From the NCBI GenBank assembly GCA_028751875.1, contig CM054138.1:37247879-37311878 (forward strand): a stretch of DNA of 64,000 nt, given 5' to 3'. The DNA comes from Rapana venosa (taxonomy: Eukaryota; Mollusca; Gastropoda; Neogastropoda; Muricidae). This document shows, in pieces, positions 33,490 through 43,960 of this stretch. Made by a program: the position numbers and the translations under genes. The stretch's first letter is position 1. Every line of letters begins with the position of its first letter. The notes beneath the pieces were generated by a model. It did no database searches, was not told the DNA's origin, and saw only the letters and a list, made by a program, of their open reading frames with translations.

Positions 33490-35252
33490 TGAGAATGAAG
33501 ATGGGAAAAAAGATTATGATGAAGGCGTGAACAAGAGAATTGTTATTTTTTAGATTCTGGCAGACAGGAAAATGGCCAACACTATGGACACAGTCACTCA
33601 TCATTACCCTCCCCAAGAAAGGAAATCTACAACAATGCCATAATTACCGCACAATCAGCCTCATATGCCACCCAAGCAAGGTCATGCTGCAGATAATATT
33701 GAATAGACTGAAGCCACAAGCAGAGACCATCATTGCTGAGGAACAAGCAGGTTTCAGAGCAGGGCGCAGCACAAAGGAGGTAAGGTAAAGGAGTCCCATA
33801 ACCTATAAGGTCGTAGGGGAGCAGAGACCTCACTTCTCTAGGGCCAGCATATTGAGGGCGGCGCCCATCTCCTCTCCCTCGCTGCTTTACCTTCCCTGAC
33901 CCTAAAGAGGGCAGGTACCCATTTACAGCTGGGTGAACTGGGGGAACTGTACTGAAGCCAAGGCGCGCAAACGGTCACCCATCCAACTGGTAACCACGCT
34001 CGACGCTGCTTAACTTGGCTGGGGGAAAGCGAGTGCTCCGACCACTGAGCTATCCCGTCCCCGCAGCACAACAGAACAGATATTCAACATCAGAATAAAT
34101 ACTATGTGAGCGGTACCTTCAACATCAACAAGACATTTACCATGTATTTATCGTTTTTAAGAAGGCATTTGACAGGGTGTGGCATGCAGCTTTGTGGGCA
34201 ACCATGAATTTGTACAGCATCAATGCAAACCTGATCAGAGTCATCAAACAGCTGTACAGCGAGGCCACCAGTGCAGTGTACCTACAACAACAACATTGGA
34301 GAATGGTTTCGAACAACAGTTGGAGTAAGGCAGGGCTGTCTACTCTCAACCACTTTTTTCAACATCTTCCTTGAAAGAATCATGGCTGATGCACTGGGAA
34401 CATCATGAAGGATCAGTCAGCATTGGTGGCAGAACGATCACAAACCTCCGCTTCGCAGATGACATTGATGGAATAGCAGGATCAGAAAAAGAGCTTGCCA
34501 GCCTAACAGAACACCTGAATAAGGCCTCCAAAACATACGGCATGGAAATCAGTGCAGAGAAGACCAAACTGATGACTAATAACACCAACGGCATTAGCAC
34601 TGATATCAGGGTTAATGATCAGAAGCTGGAAACAGTTCAAAGTTTCAAGTACCTGGGAGCCATTGTATCAGACCAGAGATCTAAGCCAGAAGTAGTATGC
34701 AGGACTGCACAGACAATAACAGCACTGTCAAAACTAAACACCACCTGGAGAGATAAAAATATCTCACTTATCTCCAAGATCAGACTAATGCGCTCCCTTG
34801 TCATATCCATATTTCTGTATGCCTGTGAATCATGGACCCTGACTGCAGATTTGGAGGGAAGAATACAGGCTGTGGAGATGAGATGCTTTCGGAGACTCCT
34901 TGGCATCTCCTACAAAGACCACATAAGCAACGAAAGCGTGCATAACAGAATCCAGAAAACCATTGGACCCTATGAGAACCTTCTAACGATCGTGAAAAAG
35001 CGTAAACTTAAATGGTATGGGCATGTCACAAGATCCAAAGGACTTGCAAAGACAATTTTACAAGGCACTGTCCAAGGAGGAAGAAGAAGAGGCAGACCGA
35101 GGAAGAGCTGGGAGGATAACATCAGCGAATGGACAGGCCTAGAACTCAACAAAACCCTGAGAAAGGCAGAACAGAGAGAGGAATGGAGGGAACTGGTTGT
35201 TGAGTCTTTGAGGGTGCCCCCACGGTCGTCAGACTACGGGACAGATAGATAG
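33490..35252 (+). mobile_element. RTE LINE, 5'-truncated, inserted in an R2 SINE
   Basis: The element begins within the RT region: 'TLWTQSLIITLPKKGNLQQC' (33588), 'NYRTISLICHPSKVMLQIIL' and 'EEQAGFRAGRST', where a SINE interrupts it (33775-34061). It continues with 'FKKAFDRVWHAALW' (one frame change), 'TVGVRQGCLLS' and, in a clean 293-codon frame (34371-35252), 'ITNLRFADDIDGIAGSEKEL', 'SFKYLGAIVSDQRSKPEVVC', 'YACESWTLTADLEGRIQAVE', 'KLKWYGHVTRSKGLAKTILQ' and 'GGRRRGRPRKSWEDNISEWT'. The tail is two GATA units. Exact 10-bp TSDs flank it. Related to, but not the same subfamily as, the element at 17377-20585. Confidence 0.93.
33775..34061 (-). mobile_element. tRNA/5S-rRNA-type composite SINE inside the RTE
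   Basis: Minus strand from 34061: a tRNA-like start 'gacgggatagctcagtggtc' with an A-box, then a segment like 5S rRNA's internal promoter, 'ccaagttaagcagcgtcgag' and 'ttggatgggtgacc', then a body 'gtaaatgggtacctgccctc' and 'gggaaggtaaagcagcgagg'. A 10-bp TSD 'cgcagcacaa' flanks it at 33765-33774 and 34062-34071. The 5S likeness (box A, intermediate element, box C order) is by eye. Confidence 0.8.
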
Positions 35253-35400
35253 ATCAGAGTGACTTTTTTCTACAGAATTTTGCCAGAGACAACTCCCTTG
35301 TTGCCGTGGGTTCTTTTACGTGCGCAAAATATCGGTTTATCATCTCATCCAAAAGACTAGCACCCAGACCACCACTCACGGTCTAGTGGATGGGAAATTC
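35253..35400 (-). mobile_element. R2 SINE, 5' half of the split copy
   Basis: The right TSD 'atcagagtga' (35253-35262) starts it. Then on the minus strand 'aacccacggcaacaagggag', 'ggatgagatgataaaccgat' and 'gagtggtggtctgggtgcta' match the complete R2 at 49060-49430. The tRNA-like head is absent. Confidence 0.9.
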
Positions 35401-36600
35401 TTGGATCTTCTTTTGGGTCAGTAGCATTATTTTCCTCCGCCTTTGTCACCTGACTCCATACCATGGGAAGGGGTGACCACCAGTTGCATGGGTTTGGGCC
35501 CTTTCGAGGCACAGGGCTTGGCACTCTACCAGCCTGTTGGGACTCCACAAGTAGAGCACCATTGCTTGAAACTTCATTTTGGTTGTCCACCTATCAACTA
35601 AATGTGCTGTAATGCCGTTATGCGCCAGGGTCCCAGTACATCCGTCTTCGGGAAAAAGGGTGGATGAGAATGAAGATGGGAAAAGAGATTATGATGAAGG
35701 CGTGAACAAGAGAATTGTTATTTTTTAGATTTTCTGGGGAAAAAAGGCAGGAGAATGGACCAAGAAGGCAAAAAATAGCCAGGACGATGAAAGGAAGAGA
35801 ATGAGCAAGGTGAAAACAAAGATAAGGATAGAAAAGAAGATATTTCTAGCACAAAACTTCCTGAAGGTGGGGATGCTATTTATCCCGACAGGCATGCCAT
35901 CCTAGGGGTGGGGGGCGAGAGGGGGGGGGGGGGTTAAAGTGATTTCATATATATTCAGTCTTAAAAAATGCTATTGTAAATAGTAGCTTACGTGTAAGTT
36001 TCTTGTATCTGATGGCTTCAGTTGGTTTATTAGGACTACTGAAATAGGGATCAGGTTTAAGATGCATCTTTTTTCTCTGTTCTATTTCTTTTCCTTTTTG
36101 TTTCTGTCTTCTGTTCGTCCGTCTGTCTGTCTTTTTCCTGCCCTTCGGACTAAGTTTTAAACTCAGGTCAGTTATTGATGTAAGTAAAATGCCAACACTA
36201 CATAAAAAGGCTCTAATGCTTTGGAGTATGATGCTGAGATTGTCTTCCTCCATGAAAGCTTTTAGCCAAACCTGCAGTCCTCATTAAATGGAGGCAGGAG
36301 GCTTTGAAGGCACGGCATGGCTGGCGACTTGACTGCAGTCATGCACACACAATTATCATTCAATAATTATGTGCTTACAGTCTCACAACGATTCCCAGGT
36401 GTGACGATAGAAAAAGGATGTATATTTGGATGTATATTTGGATAACTCTTTGCGTGTTAAGCTGGGGAACGCCCAACATCAACGCTAGGTTTGGCCACTT
36501 CCTTTCTGTCCCTTATTTTCATTTTCCCCTTTCACAGTACAGTACTGGTTTCTTTCGTAAGACATTTCTTTCCTTCCTCCCTTCCGTCTTTTTTATGTCT
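35401..36600. other. Intronic sequence with RTE scrap, R3 repeat and poly-G
   Basis: 35660-35735 repeats the first bases of the 33490 RTE ('gagaatgaagatgggaaaag', 'gaaggcgtgaacaagagaat'). 35735-35910 is a copy of a dispersed repeat called R3 here ('gcaggagaatggaccaagaa', 'tagcacaaaacttcc', 'ggtggggatgctattta'), also at 40985-41200 and 45150-45400. A G run with one A lies at 35911-35933. The dispersed 'gtgttaagctggggaacg' motif is at 36457. Nothing coding was recognised. Confidence 0.65.
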
Positions 36601-37085
36601 CTTTTCTTTCCTTCTTTAACTGTTTTCTTTCCTTCTTTAACTGTTTTCTTTCCTTCTTTAAACTGTTTTCTTTCCTTCTTTAACTGTTTTCTTTCCTTCT
36701 TTAACTGTTTTCTTTCCTTCTTTAACTGTTTTCTTTCCTTCTTTAACTGTTTTCTTTCCTTCTTTAACTGTTTTCTTTCCTTCTTTAACTGTTTTCTTTC
36801 CTTCTTTAACTGTTTTCTTTCCTTCTTTAACTGTTTTCTTTCCTTCTTTAACTGTTTTCTTTCCTTCTTTAACTGTTTTTTTCCTTCTTTAACTCTTTTC
36901 TTTCCTTCTTTAACTCTTTTCTTTTCCTTCTTTAACTGTTTTCTTTCCTTCTTTAACTGTTTTCTTTCCTTCTTTAACTGTTTTCTTTCCTTCTTTAACT
37001 GTTTTCTTTCCTTCTTTAACTGTTTTCTTTCCTTCTTTAACTGTTTTCTTTCCTTCTTTAACTGTTTTCTTTCCTTCTTTGTTTC
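36601..37085 (+). repeat. 21-bp minisatellite, about 23 units
   Basis: Nearly identical tandem units 'tttctttccttctttaactgt' in a pyrimidine-only-rich strand. The 21-bp period keeps one frame open, giving a false repetitive FNCFLSF peptide. Confidence 0.97.
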
Positions 37086-37175
37086 TTACAATAAATTTTT
37101 CATGTTCGACTTCTCGTTTTTTGAGTGCTACACGTTTTTTTGTTATTTCCTTTTTTCGTTCTCCTCTTAATTACT

Positions 37176-37264
37176 ATTCATTCATTCATTCATTCATTCA
37201 TTCATTCATTCATTCATTCATTCATTCATTCATTCATTCATTCATTCATTCACTCACTCACTCT
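37176..37264 (+). repeat. (TTCA)n then (CTCA)n tetranucleotide
   Basis: About 18 ATTC/TTCA units and then three CTCA units. Confidence 0.96.
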
Positions 37265-38719
37265 TTCTCACTTTCTTTCTTTCTTTCATTCTTCATTCGG
37301 TCACGAATTGCGTTTCTTACGTCAATCACGCGCAATTCAAACACGGGCTCACGCATTCAGATCCTCTTCTAAAGCCTCCAACTACCTTTAGAATTTCCCC
37401 CTGTACTTTGACATTTTACCAAGACAAGATACAAGTATCAGCAATGCAAAACATTTCAACAATTACCAACACATTTTACAATTACATATTTTACAATTAT
37501 ACATTCATACATCTGGGGGGAAATAAGTTCATAGTTTTCTTCATTCAAAATATTTCTCACAGACCCTCATGGTCCTACAAGTTATTTGACGACAACATCG
37601 TGGTAGATTCTCTGATCAAGAGTAAATGAGATAATTCTGGTCCTTATACATATCAGAACTTCACGTTAAAATAACCTGATTTTACAAGTAAGAATTTCCT
37701 GGTCCCATCATCTCCTAGCAGAAAACTTCCATAATACAGCCACCAAGGCCCTGTTTGAACTTAGCACTATCAGCCCCCAAGGCTCTTGTTAGCAATGAGG
37801 TATTTAAATCACTCGAGCTATTTCTGGTAGAGGGAAGTTGCATAGACCTGAAAGGAAATGCTAGAACATCGGTAATTATTGTTTACCTGGATTTATTCCT
37901 GGGAAGTTTCCTCTCTGTCACTTATTCTTCCCCTTCCTTGATAATCTAATCGGGCTTCTCACCTCTATCACTGCAGGCTAACACCACAATAAAAAGGCAA
38001 CTGGACTGCCATCTCTTATCAAATTAATTTCCACTGAGGTGGGGACAGCTTTCCCAGTGACACTTCTTATACCAGGACAAAAATCCTAACAGGGAAAGAC
38101 CAGGCATGATCTCCTCTTCCTGTCTCAGCCTCTCTCTGCATCTATCTAACTCTGGTGCTCCTGTTATGCATGCAATGGCAAGCGAGTGTAAACCCACCTG
38201 TCTCTCATCTGTTGGGCCCTTCCTTACAACTTTCAAATAACTAATCTCACACATTTCCATAGCCATACCATAGACATTTTTCTTTTCTTTATTTTTGATA
38301 GAGGGACCATGCATTATTCTACATGACTAACAAGTACTCATGTGACTCATGCATGAATTAATTCTTTTTTTGTCTGTCTGCCTGTCTGTCTGTCTGTCTC
38401 ATTTCATCTTTCTTTCTTGTTTGCCTCTTTGTTATTGTTTCCTTTATTCAAATGGTTTTTTTCTTTCTTTTCTTTCGTTCTTTCTGTATGTGAATTAGTT
38501 AACGTCAGATTTACTAACAGGCTTGGTGCTACTTTTTTCCTATTCTTTCTGTCCTCGTTATTTCTTTTTTCTTTCGTTCTGCTTCTTTTTCGTTTATTTC
38601 CTCAGTGTTATGTTTGCTCTCTATCCTTATGTTGATCAGTTCGCGTTGGATTTACTGACTGGCTTGCTGTTGCGTTTTTTATGTAGCCTCTTCAGCCTCT
38701 TTTTTTTTTATAGTTCTGT
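37265..38719. other. Unassigned intronic sequence, partly pyrimidine-rich
   Basis: No exon, LINE motif or known repeat family was recognised. TCTG tetramers occur at about 38372-38400, and the stretch 38401-38719 is rich in T and C. Confidence 0.5.
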
Positions 38720-38732
38720 AATTGTGTTTTCT
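38720..38732. repeat. Left TSD of the inverted RTE
   Basis: 'aattgtgttttct' here matches 40352-40364 exactly, the right TSD. Its last four bases overlap the RTE inverted end (microhomology 'ttct'). Confidence 0.88.
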
Positions 38733-39770
38733 GACTTTGATTTCTGTCGTCGATCGCCCGTCCTTTGTGAGTGTAGCGCCGAGGTATTTAAAAGCGTCTA
38801 CCTCCTCCAGTTGTTGGCCGTTCATGTAAATTTTAGCGGTGGCATTGCTCGTGCTGTTCACAAGTACTTTACTTTTCTCCGAGCTCACCTCCATCCCATA
38901 TGCTCCAGCTCTGTTCTCAAGTCTGGTCGTAAGATCTTGCAGCTCTGTGTTACTTCCGCCCATGAGGTCAATGTCATCGGCAAACCGTAAGTTGTTGAGG
39001 GGTCTGCCGCCAATGGAGATGGTAGGGTGGAAGTCATGGAGGGTCTCTCTCATGATGTTTTCCAAGAACAGATTGAACAGGACTGGAGATAACAGGCATC
39101 CTTGTCGGACCCCAACTGTGGTTTTGAAGTAGTCTCCGACCTGATTGTTCAGAAGGACTGCACTGCTTGCAGTGTTGTATAGTGCTTGAATGGTTTGCAC
39201 TAGTCCTTCTTCAATGCCAAACATTCTGAGGACCTGCCACAGGCCTTCGAGCCATACTCTGTCAAAAGCCTTCTTGAAGTCGATGAAGTTGTGGAACAGG
39301 TCTCTCTGATGTTGAAGATGTTTTTCCATCATGATGTGGCAGTTAAAAATCTGTTCGATTGTGCTCCTGCCTGCCCTGATCCCAGCTTGTTCCTCTGCAA
39401 GGTGTTCTTCTGCCTCCTTCTTGAGTCGATTCAAAATAACTTTGAGCATGATCTTGCTGGCGTGGCTGATGAGGCTGATTGTTCTATAGTTTTGGCATTG
39501 GCGTAAATTCCCCTTCTTGGGCAGGGGTATGATGAGTGATTGTGTCCAGTCTGTTGGCCACTGTTTTGTCTCCCAAATCTTCTGACAGATAGCTGTAACA
39601 TATGTGATGACTGTTTCGCCACCATGCTTGAGCAGCTCTGCTGGTACATTGTCTGCTCCTGGGGACTTTCCTACTGGTAAGCTGCGGATGGCTTCTTCCA
39701 CTTCTTCCCTCAGTATAGGTAATGGCGAGGGTGCTCTTGATGTTGCTGCTTTCTCTTCTATTATGCTCTT
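38729..39770 (-). mobile_element. RTE LINE, inverted 5' segment with intact RT core
   Basis: On the minus strand (39770 down) an uninterrupted frame runs through 'MEEAIRSLPVGKSPGADNVP', 'WTQSLIIPLPKKGNLRQCQN', 'LAEEQAGIRAGRSTIEQIFN', 'FHNFIDFKKAFDRVWLEGLW', 'TTVGVRQGCLLSPVLFNLFL', 'LNNLRFADDIDLMGGSNTEL' and 'VDAFKYLGATLTKDGRSTTE'. So all RT palm motifs including FADD are present in about 340 codons without a stop, which suggests a young copy. It ends at 'TEIKVR', exactly where the sense-oriented 3' segment (39771 on) takes over. The upstream endonuclease is absent. The arrangement matches twin-primed 5' inversion known from L1. Confidence 0.93.
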
Positions 39771-40351
39771 TCGACGACAGAAATCAAAGTCAGAATAGCC
39801 ATGGCAACATCTTCCATGACAAAACTCACCACCATATGGAAAAGTAAAGAGATCAGTTTCCCAATCAAACTAAAGCTCTACAAAGCCCTAATTCAGTCGA
39901 TCCTGCTGTACGGAAGTGAAACCTGGACATTGACTGCTGAAACAGCAAAGCGAATCCAGTCATTCGAAACAAAATGCCATAGAAAACTACTGGGCATATC
40001 CTGGAGAGAACGAAAGACCAACGAATTTGTCAAGAGTCAAATAACACGGCTGGCAGGTCCACAGGAACCCCTTCTCACCATCGTCAAGAAGAAAAAGCTG
40101 ACATGGTTCGGCCACGTCACCCGCCACAACACTCTGCCCAAAACAGTACTGCAGGGAACACTCGAAGGTGGCAGAAGGAGGGGAAGACAGAACAAGTCAT
40201 GGATGGACAACATCAGAGAATGGACCAGGATGAATGACTCGGCACTACTGCGCAGAGCCGAGGACCGAGATGGATGGAGGAGGCTTACCACGGCATCGTC
40301 TTTCATGTCTCCCCCACGACCGCCAAGGTCACGGGTCTGATGATGATGATG
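39771..40351 (+). mobile_element. RTE LINE, sense 3' segment of the same insertion
   Basis: The frame continues the inverted piece: 'EIKVRIAMATSSMTKLTTIW', 'SILLYGSETWTLTAETAKRI', 'KCHRKLLGISWRERKTNEF', 'KKKKLTWFGHVTRHNTLPKT' and 'GGRRRGRQNKSWMDNIREWT', closing at a TGA near 40340. The tail is TGA/TGAT repeats (40338-40351). The first 25 bases (39771-39795) are the reverse complement of 38729-38753, so that stretch of the element was copied in both halves. The clean frame again suggests a recent insertion. Confidence 0.93.
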
Positions 40352-40364
40352 AATTGTGTTTTCT
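40352..40364. repeat. Right TSD of the inverted RTE
   Basis: Exact copy of 38720-38732. Confidence 0.88.
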
Positions 40365-42339
40365 TTCTTTCCTTCTTACTTTCTTCGCTTTCTTCCTTCC
40401 TTCTTCCCCCCGAACCCTACCACCACACCATGTTTTAGCGTCCCACTTTCCCATTTTTGCCTGCTATCTTTCTAGTTTATCTTCTTTCACTCTGCACCAA
40501 ACTTTTTCTTTTATGTCTCCTTCCACTTTCTCAGCACATTACCGGCTACTACTCCCACATGGTAGAGTTCACGTCCTTTTGGTTTTCCCCTGCTCCATCA
40601 GATGTTCTCGTTATGGTGACCCCTCTTCCTTGTGTTTCTCTCTGCGCCACATTTACTGGCAGCACTGGTATTGTTTCTCTCTGTCTCTCTGTCTGTCTGC
40701 CTGTCTGCCTGTCTTCCTGTCTTTCCGCCTGTCTCTTGTTCATTGCTTTCTGTCTTTTGATCTTTTTTCTTTTCTATTTACTGACTTTCGTTTTCTTTTT
40801 TCCCTCCCTTTCTTCTTCGATTTCTTTCTTTCTTCTTTCTTTTTCCTTCTAGCCTTTGCCAGCACTTTGAGTTCTTCCTCCTCCAATGCTCAGACAGCAA
40901 CTATTGTTGTCTGCCACACCAGCGAAAATACGTTGCGCTGCCATTAAGCACCTAACAAATCGGGTCCAGCATATCCGACTTAGAGAATTGTTATAGTTAA
41001 GGTCTTTCTGGAGAAACTGCAGGAGAATGGACCAAGAAGGCAGAAAAAAGACAAGATGGAAATGACAGGAAGAAAAGGGACAAGGCAGAAACAAAGAGAG
41101 GGATAGAAAAGACGGAATTCCTAGCACAAAATTTCCAGAAGGTGGTGATGCTATCTACACTGACAGGGGCCCGACAACACCACGGCGAAAGCACTCTAAG
41201 TGTTTGGCAATGGATGCCTTGTTACCGGGCAGAGGATCACTATTTGCCGGGGATGTTCCTTGCATTTGTTTGGATCTCCCATCATGACATAGAAGATGTA
41301 TAGATTACACACGCATCTTTGCTCTTTACTTCACCAAACACATTCATTCGCTCTTCTTTCTATAATCATCATTTGATCGCATCTTTGATAGGCCACAGGA
41401 CCATGATTTCCTTCTTGTGAACAGGATCAACCGTTGCTAAGTAATGAACTGTGTCTAGCTGTAAGGAAGCACAGAAAGTGAAGCTTCAATCACTGCTGGA
41501 ACTGCTTAGACTGATATTCCAATCAAATAAGACAAAAGCAATAATTCATATTAAAACTATTTCAAAACCTGTCATTGAAAATTTTCTACCACGGGATTTC
41601 TTTCTTGCGTTTTTGATAAATCATTAACACAAAATTGTTCGGTAAATCTTTTGATAAATTATTGACATAAAGATAACGAAACTTATCGATCACTTCGACT
41701 TCTCTTTGTACAAAAACGGTATGGTCTATTCATGGTTTCCTTCTCTGTCTTTCACATTAGATTTTTCTGATGAAAACTCACGACGTGCTCTCGTGATCTT
41801 ACCAGCGTATTGGCTGAAGTAAGCGGTCGACCATTACTGAGCACGGTTATGTTTATTCCAAGGTGTGACACATATGGTATATTCTGCGTGAAGTGGTTCT
41901 ACATTAGTTAAACTGTAAACTGAATTATCAAAACACATGCACGCACGCACGCACAGACGCAAACGCATACACACACTCGCTAATCATTTTCCACCCCCCC
42001 TCCCCCTCCCCCGTCACGCACACACACTCCTCGGACGTTTTATTCGGGGTGGGGATACTGGGGTTTCTTTCAACGAATACAACGCACGTTGTGCAGTCAT
42101 GTGCTAGACATTGTCTCTTTTCTGCTTTTACGTTTACCATCTTTCTTTGGTTGTAGTGTGGGGATGGATGGATGGGGTCATTAAAAAAGACTGAAGGTTT
42201 TGATCTTGAGGTCTTATTTTGTGAGGGGCTCGTGAATTTATCAGACGTAACATCGATTTTCAATGATAATGACGGCCTTGATACAACTTTCTCGACCGAA
42301 AGAGCTGTGAGCAACATGAACTGAACACTGCCTGCTTAC
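40365..42339. other. Intronic sequence with R3 copy, otherwise unassigned
   Basis: 40365-40860 is pyrimidine-rich with TCTG tetramers at 40678-40735. An R3 repeat copy lies at 40985-41200 ('gcaggagaatggaccaagaa', 'cctagcacaaaatttccaga', 'ggtggtgatgctatctacac'). ACGC tetramers lie near 41938-41956. No exon was recognised. The region directly precedes the donor of the exon at 42340. Confidence 0.6.
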
Positions 42340-42520
42340 CCCATGACGTCCTCACAAGGGTTGAAGGCATTGGGCACTGGGGTGCACACGACACTGGCGT
42401 AGTCCTTGCGGCGTATGAAGTTGGCGCAGGCGTGTTCGCGCATGGACTCGTTGGCAGGCCCTGTCAGCCACACCGCCGCGTCCCCGCCTCCCCCGCCCCT
42501 CTCTTGGGACGGCTCTTTGT
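42340..42520 (-). CDS. LGR-like receptor exon: hinge end and TM1 entry
   Basis: 181 bases between a 'cccctaccag' acceptor and an 'ATGGG|gtaagc' donor, entered in phase 1 and left in phase 2. After a Gly-rich start it reads 'DAAVWLTGPANESMREHACA' (with an N-glycosylation sequon NES), then 'RRKDYASVVCTPVPNAFNPC' and 'EDVMG'. The VCTP..x.FNPCEDIMG block is the signature just before TM1 of FSH, LH and TSH receptors, where its Cys residues bond to the LRR cap and a buried hinge segment serves as internal agonist. The next exon (24854 down) supplies the last base of Gly and the Tyr. The intron between is 17.5 kb. Confidence 0.96.
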
Positions 42521-42569
42521 CTGGTAGGGGAGGATTTCAGTTAATGGCCTCCTTCCACAGTCTATTGTT

Positions 42570-42789
42570 ATCGTTGTTGTTGTTGTTGTGTTGTTGTCGT
42601 CATCAGCATCGTCGCCATTGTCGTCGTAGTCGTCATTATCATTATCGACGTCATTGTCACCATCATAACCACCACCACTTTTCTACCATCCACCTCCTCA
42701 TCGTTGTCGATGTCATCACCACCACCACCACCACCACCACAACCACCACCACCACCACCACCACCACCACCACCACCACCACCACCATG
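42570..42789. repeat. (GTT)n, (CGT)n and (CAC)n triplet runs
   Basis: Triplets fill the 285-bp intron between the two hinge exons: GTT 42575-42597, mixed CGT/CAT to 42650, and CAC 42715-42786. The CAC run ends 16 bases from the donor of the exon at 42806. Confidence 0.93.
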
Positions 42790-42805
42790 CTACACATCAC
42801 AACAC

Positions 42806-43127
42806 CTGAAGTCTCTCCAGCCTTGGGGCGGTGCTGATGATGGTGATCATCAATGGGTCCAAACATGCCAGGGCCTTTTCCTTTGGGGGACCCGCCGGCG
42901 CCCTCAACGGTTTGTGGTGGACGTGAAGGGATGTGGGGGTCAAAATGGCCAAAGCCGTCATCCGCGGCCTGGGCTGGGGCAAGGGCTGAGCGGTAGAAGT
43001 CCATGAAGGGGTGTGGGTGGCGCTGTGTGGGGCTGCCTTGGGCTTCTGGGCTGTCGGGGCTGGCCGTGACGATGTCTCCGAACTGACCCAGGTCACTGTC
43101 ACGTCTGTGACGGTCAGTGTCGTAGAG
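42806..43127 (-). CDS. LGR-like receptor exon: long low-complexity hinge part
   Basis: 322 bases after a 'ctgcccacag' acceptor, entered in phase 0; the donor is 'TTCAG|gtgttg', phase 1, which fits the next exon exactly (G+AC gives Asp). It encodes 'LYDTDRHRRDSDLGQFGDIV', 'HPFMDFYRSALAPAQAADDG' and 'GPIDDHHHQHRPKAGETS': Pro, Gly, Asp and His rich, with acidic-Tyr bits like the sulfated DYD motifs of vertebrate hinges (YDTD, DFY). Vertebrate hinges have no counterpart of most of this. Support is the open frame, splice signals and phase fit, not similarity, so slightly less sure than the TM exons. Confidence 0.85.
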
Positions 43128-43197
43128 CTGTGGGCAGGGGGCAGGTAGATGAGTAGGGAGGCAGGCAGGCAGATACACAGATGCATAGATACATAAA

Positions 43198-43215
43198 CAT
43201 ACATACATACATACA

Positions 43216-43291
<76 letters not shown>
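43198..43291. repeat. (ACAT)n and (TA)n microsatellite
   Basis: ACAT tetramers 43198-43220 then TA dinucleotides to 43291. Confidence 0.96.
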
Positions 43292-43293
<2 letters not shown>

Positions 43294-43307
43294 GTGTGTG
43301 TATGTGT

Positions 43308-43640
43308 GATAGATAAATAGATAGACAGATAGATAAATAGATAAATAGACAGATAGATAGATAGATGGACAGATAGATGTCTAGACAGACAAATAGATAG
43401 ATAGATGGATAGATAGACAGAGAGATAGATGGATAGATAGAGAGATGGCTAGATAGATAGATAGGCAGTAGATAGCTAGATAGATATAGATAGATAGGTA
43501 GGTAGATAGGTAGATAGATGGATAAGGTAGATAGATAAACAGATAGATTGATTACCTTCATACATCATCATAGACCACCATCTTCAGATAGATAGATATA
43601 CAGACAGATAGATAGATGATAGATACATAGCTAGATAGAC

Positions 43641-43719
<79 letters not shown>
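43308..43719. repeat. (GATA)n and (GACA)n tetranucleotide array
   Basis: GATA-type tetramers with variants (43308-43640), then a clean (ACAG)n run of about 18 units (43648-43719). It fills most of the 833-bp intron between the two hinge exons at 43127 and 43961. Confidence 0.96.
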
Positions 43720-43960
43720 TGGAAAGCAAGAAAGGTTCCTCGATTGTCAGAGTATCTGAGTGTTTGTCTGCTCTATGAAATCCTTGGGATTTTTCATTTG
43801 CTAGCTTGCTTGGCCTATTGATGGATGGTAGATTAATCTAGGGATTGGTGGAGGGAATGAAATGCCCCGGAAAGACTAAATCTGCAAGGATAAACAGTGG
43901 CTTAACAAGTTGACAGCTAAGGAAGGAAGAGGAAAGCTGGGCAAGGATTCAGCTACTGAC

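Larger units (their letters stand above)
30843..33840. repeat. 3.0-kb direct tandem duplication, copy 2 (clean)
   Basis: The second, better-preserved version of the block described at 27835. It flows without a break into the rest of the RTE element and its SINE, so this is the version that fits its surroundings on the right. Confidence 0.9.

Noticed and set aside
33994..34061. 5S rRNA gene
   Set aside because: Only the internal-promoter part is 5S-like and it is embedded in a TSD-flanked SINE.
36418..37170. 250-codon frame with FNCFLSF repeats
   Set aside because: A 21-bp minisatellite is a multiple of three and stays open; no other coding sign.
42663..43220. Minus frame of 185 codons extending the hinge exon into poly-Val and beyond
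   Set aside because: Read-through of the donor at 42806 into the CAC repeat, and of the acceptor at 43128 into the ACAT repeat; phase with neighbouring exons supports the shorter exon.
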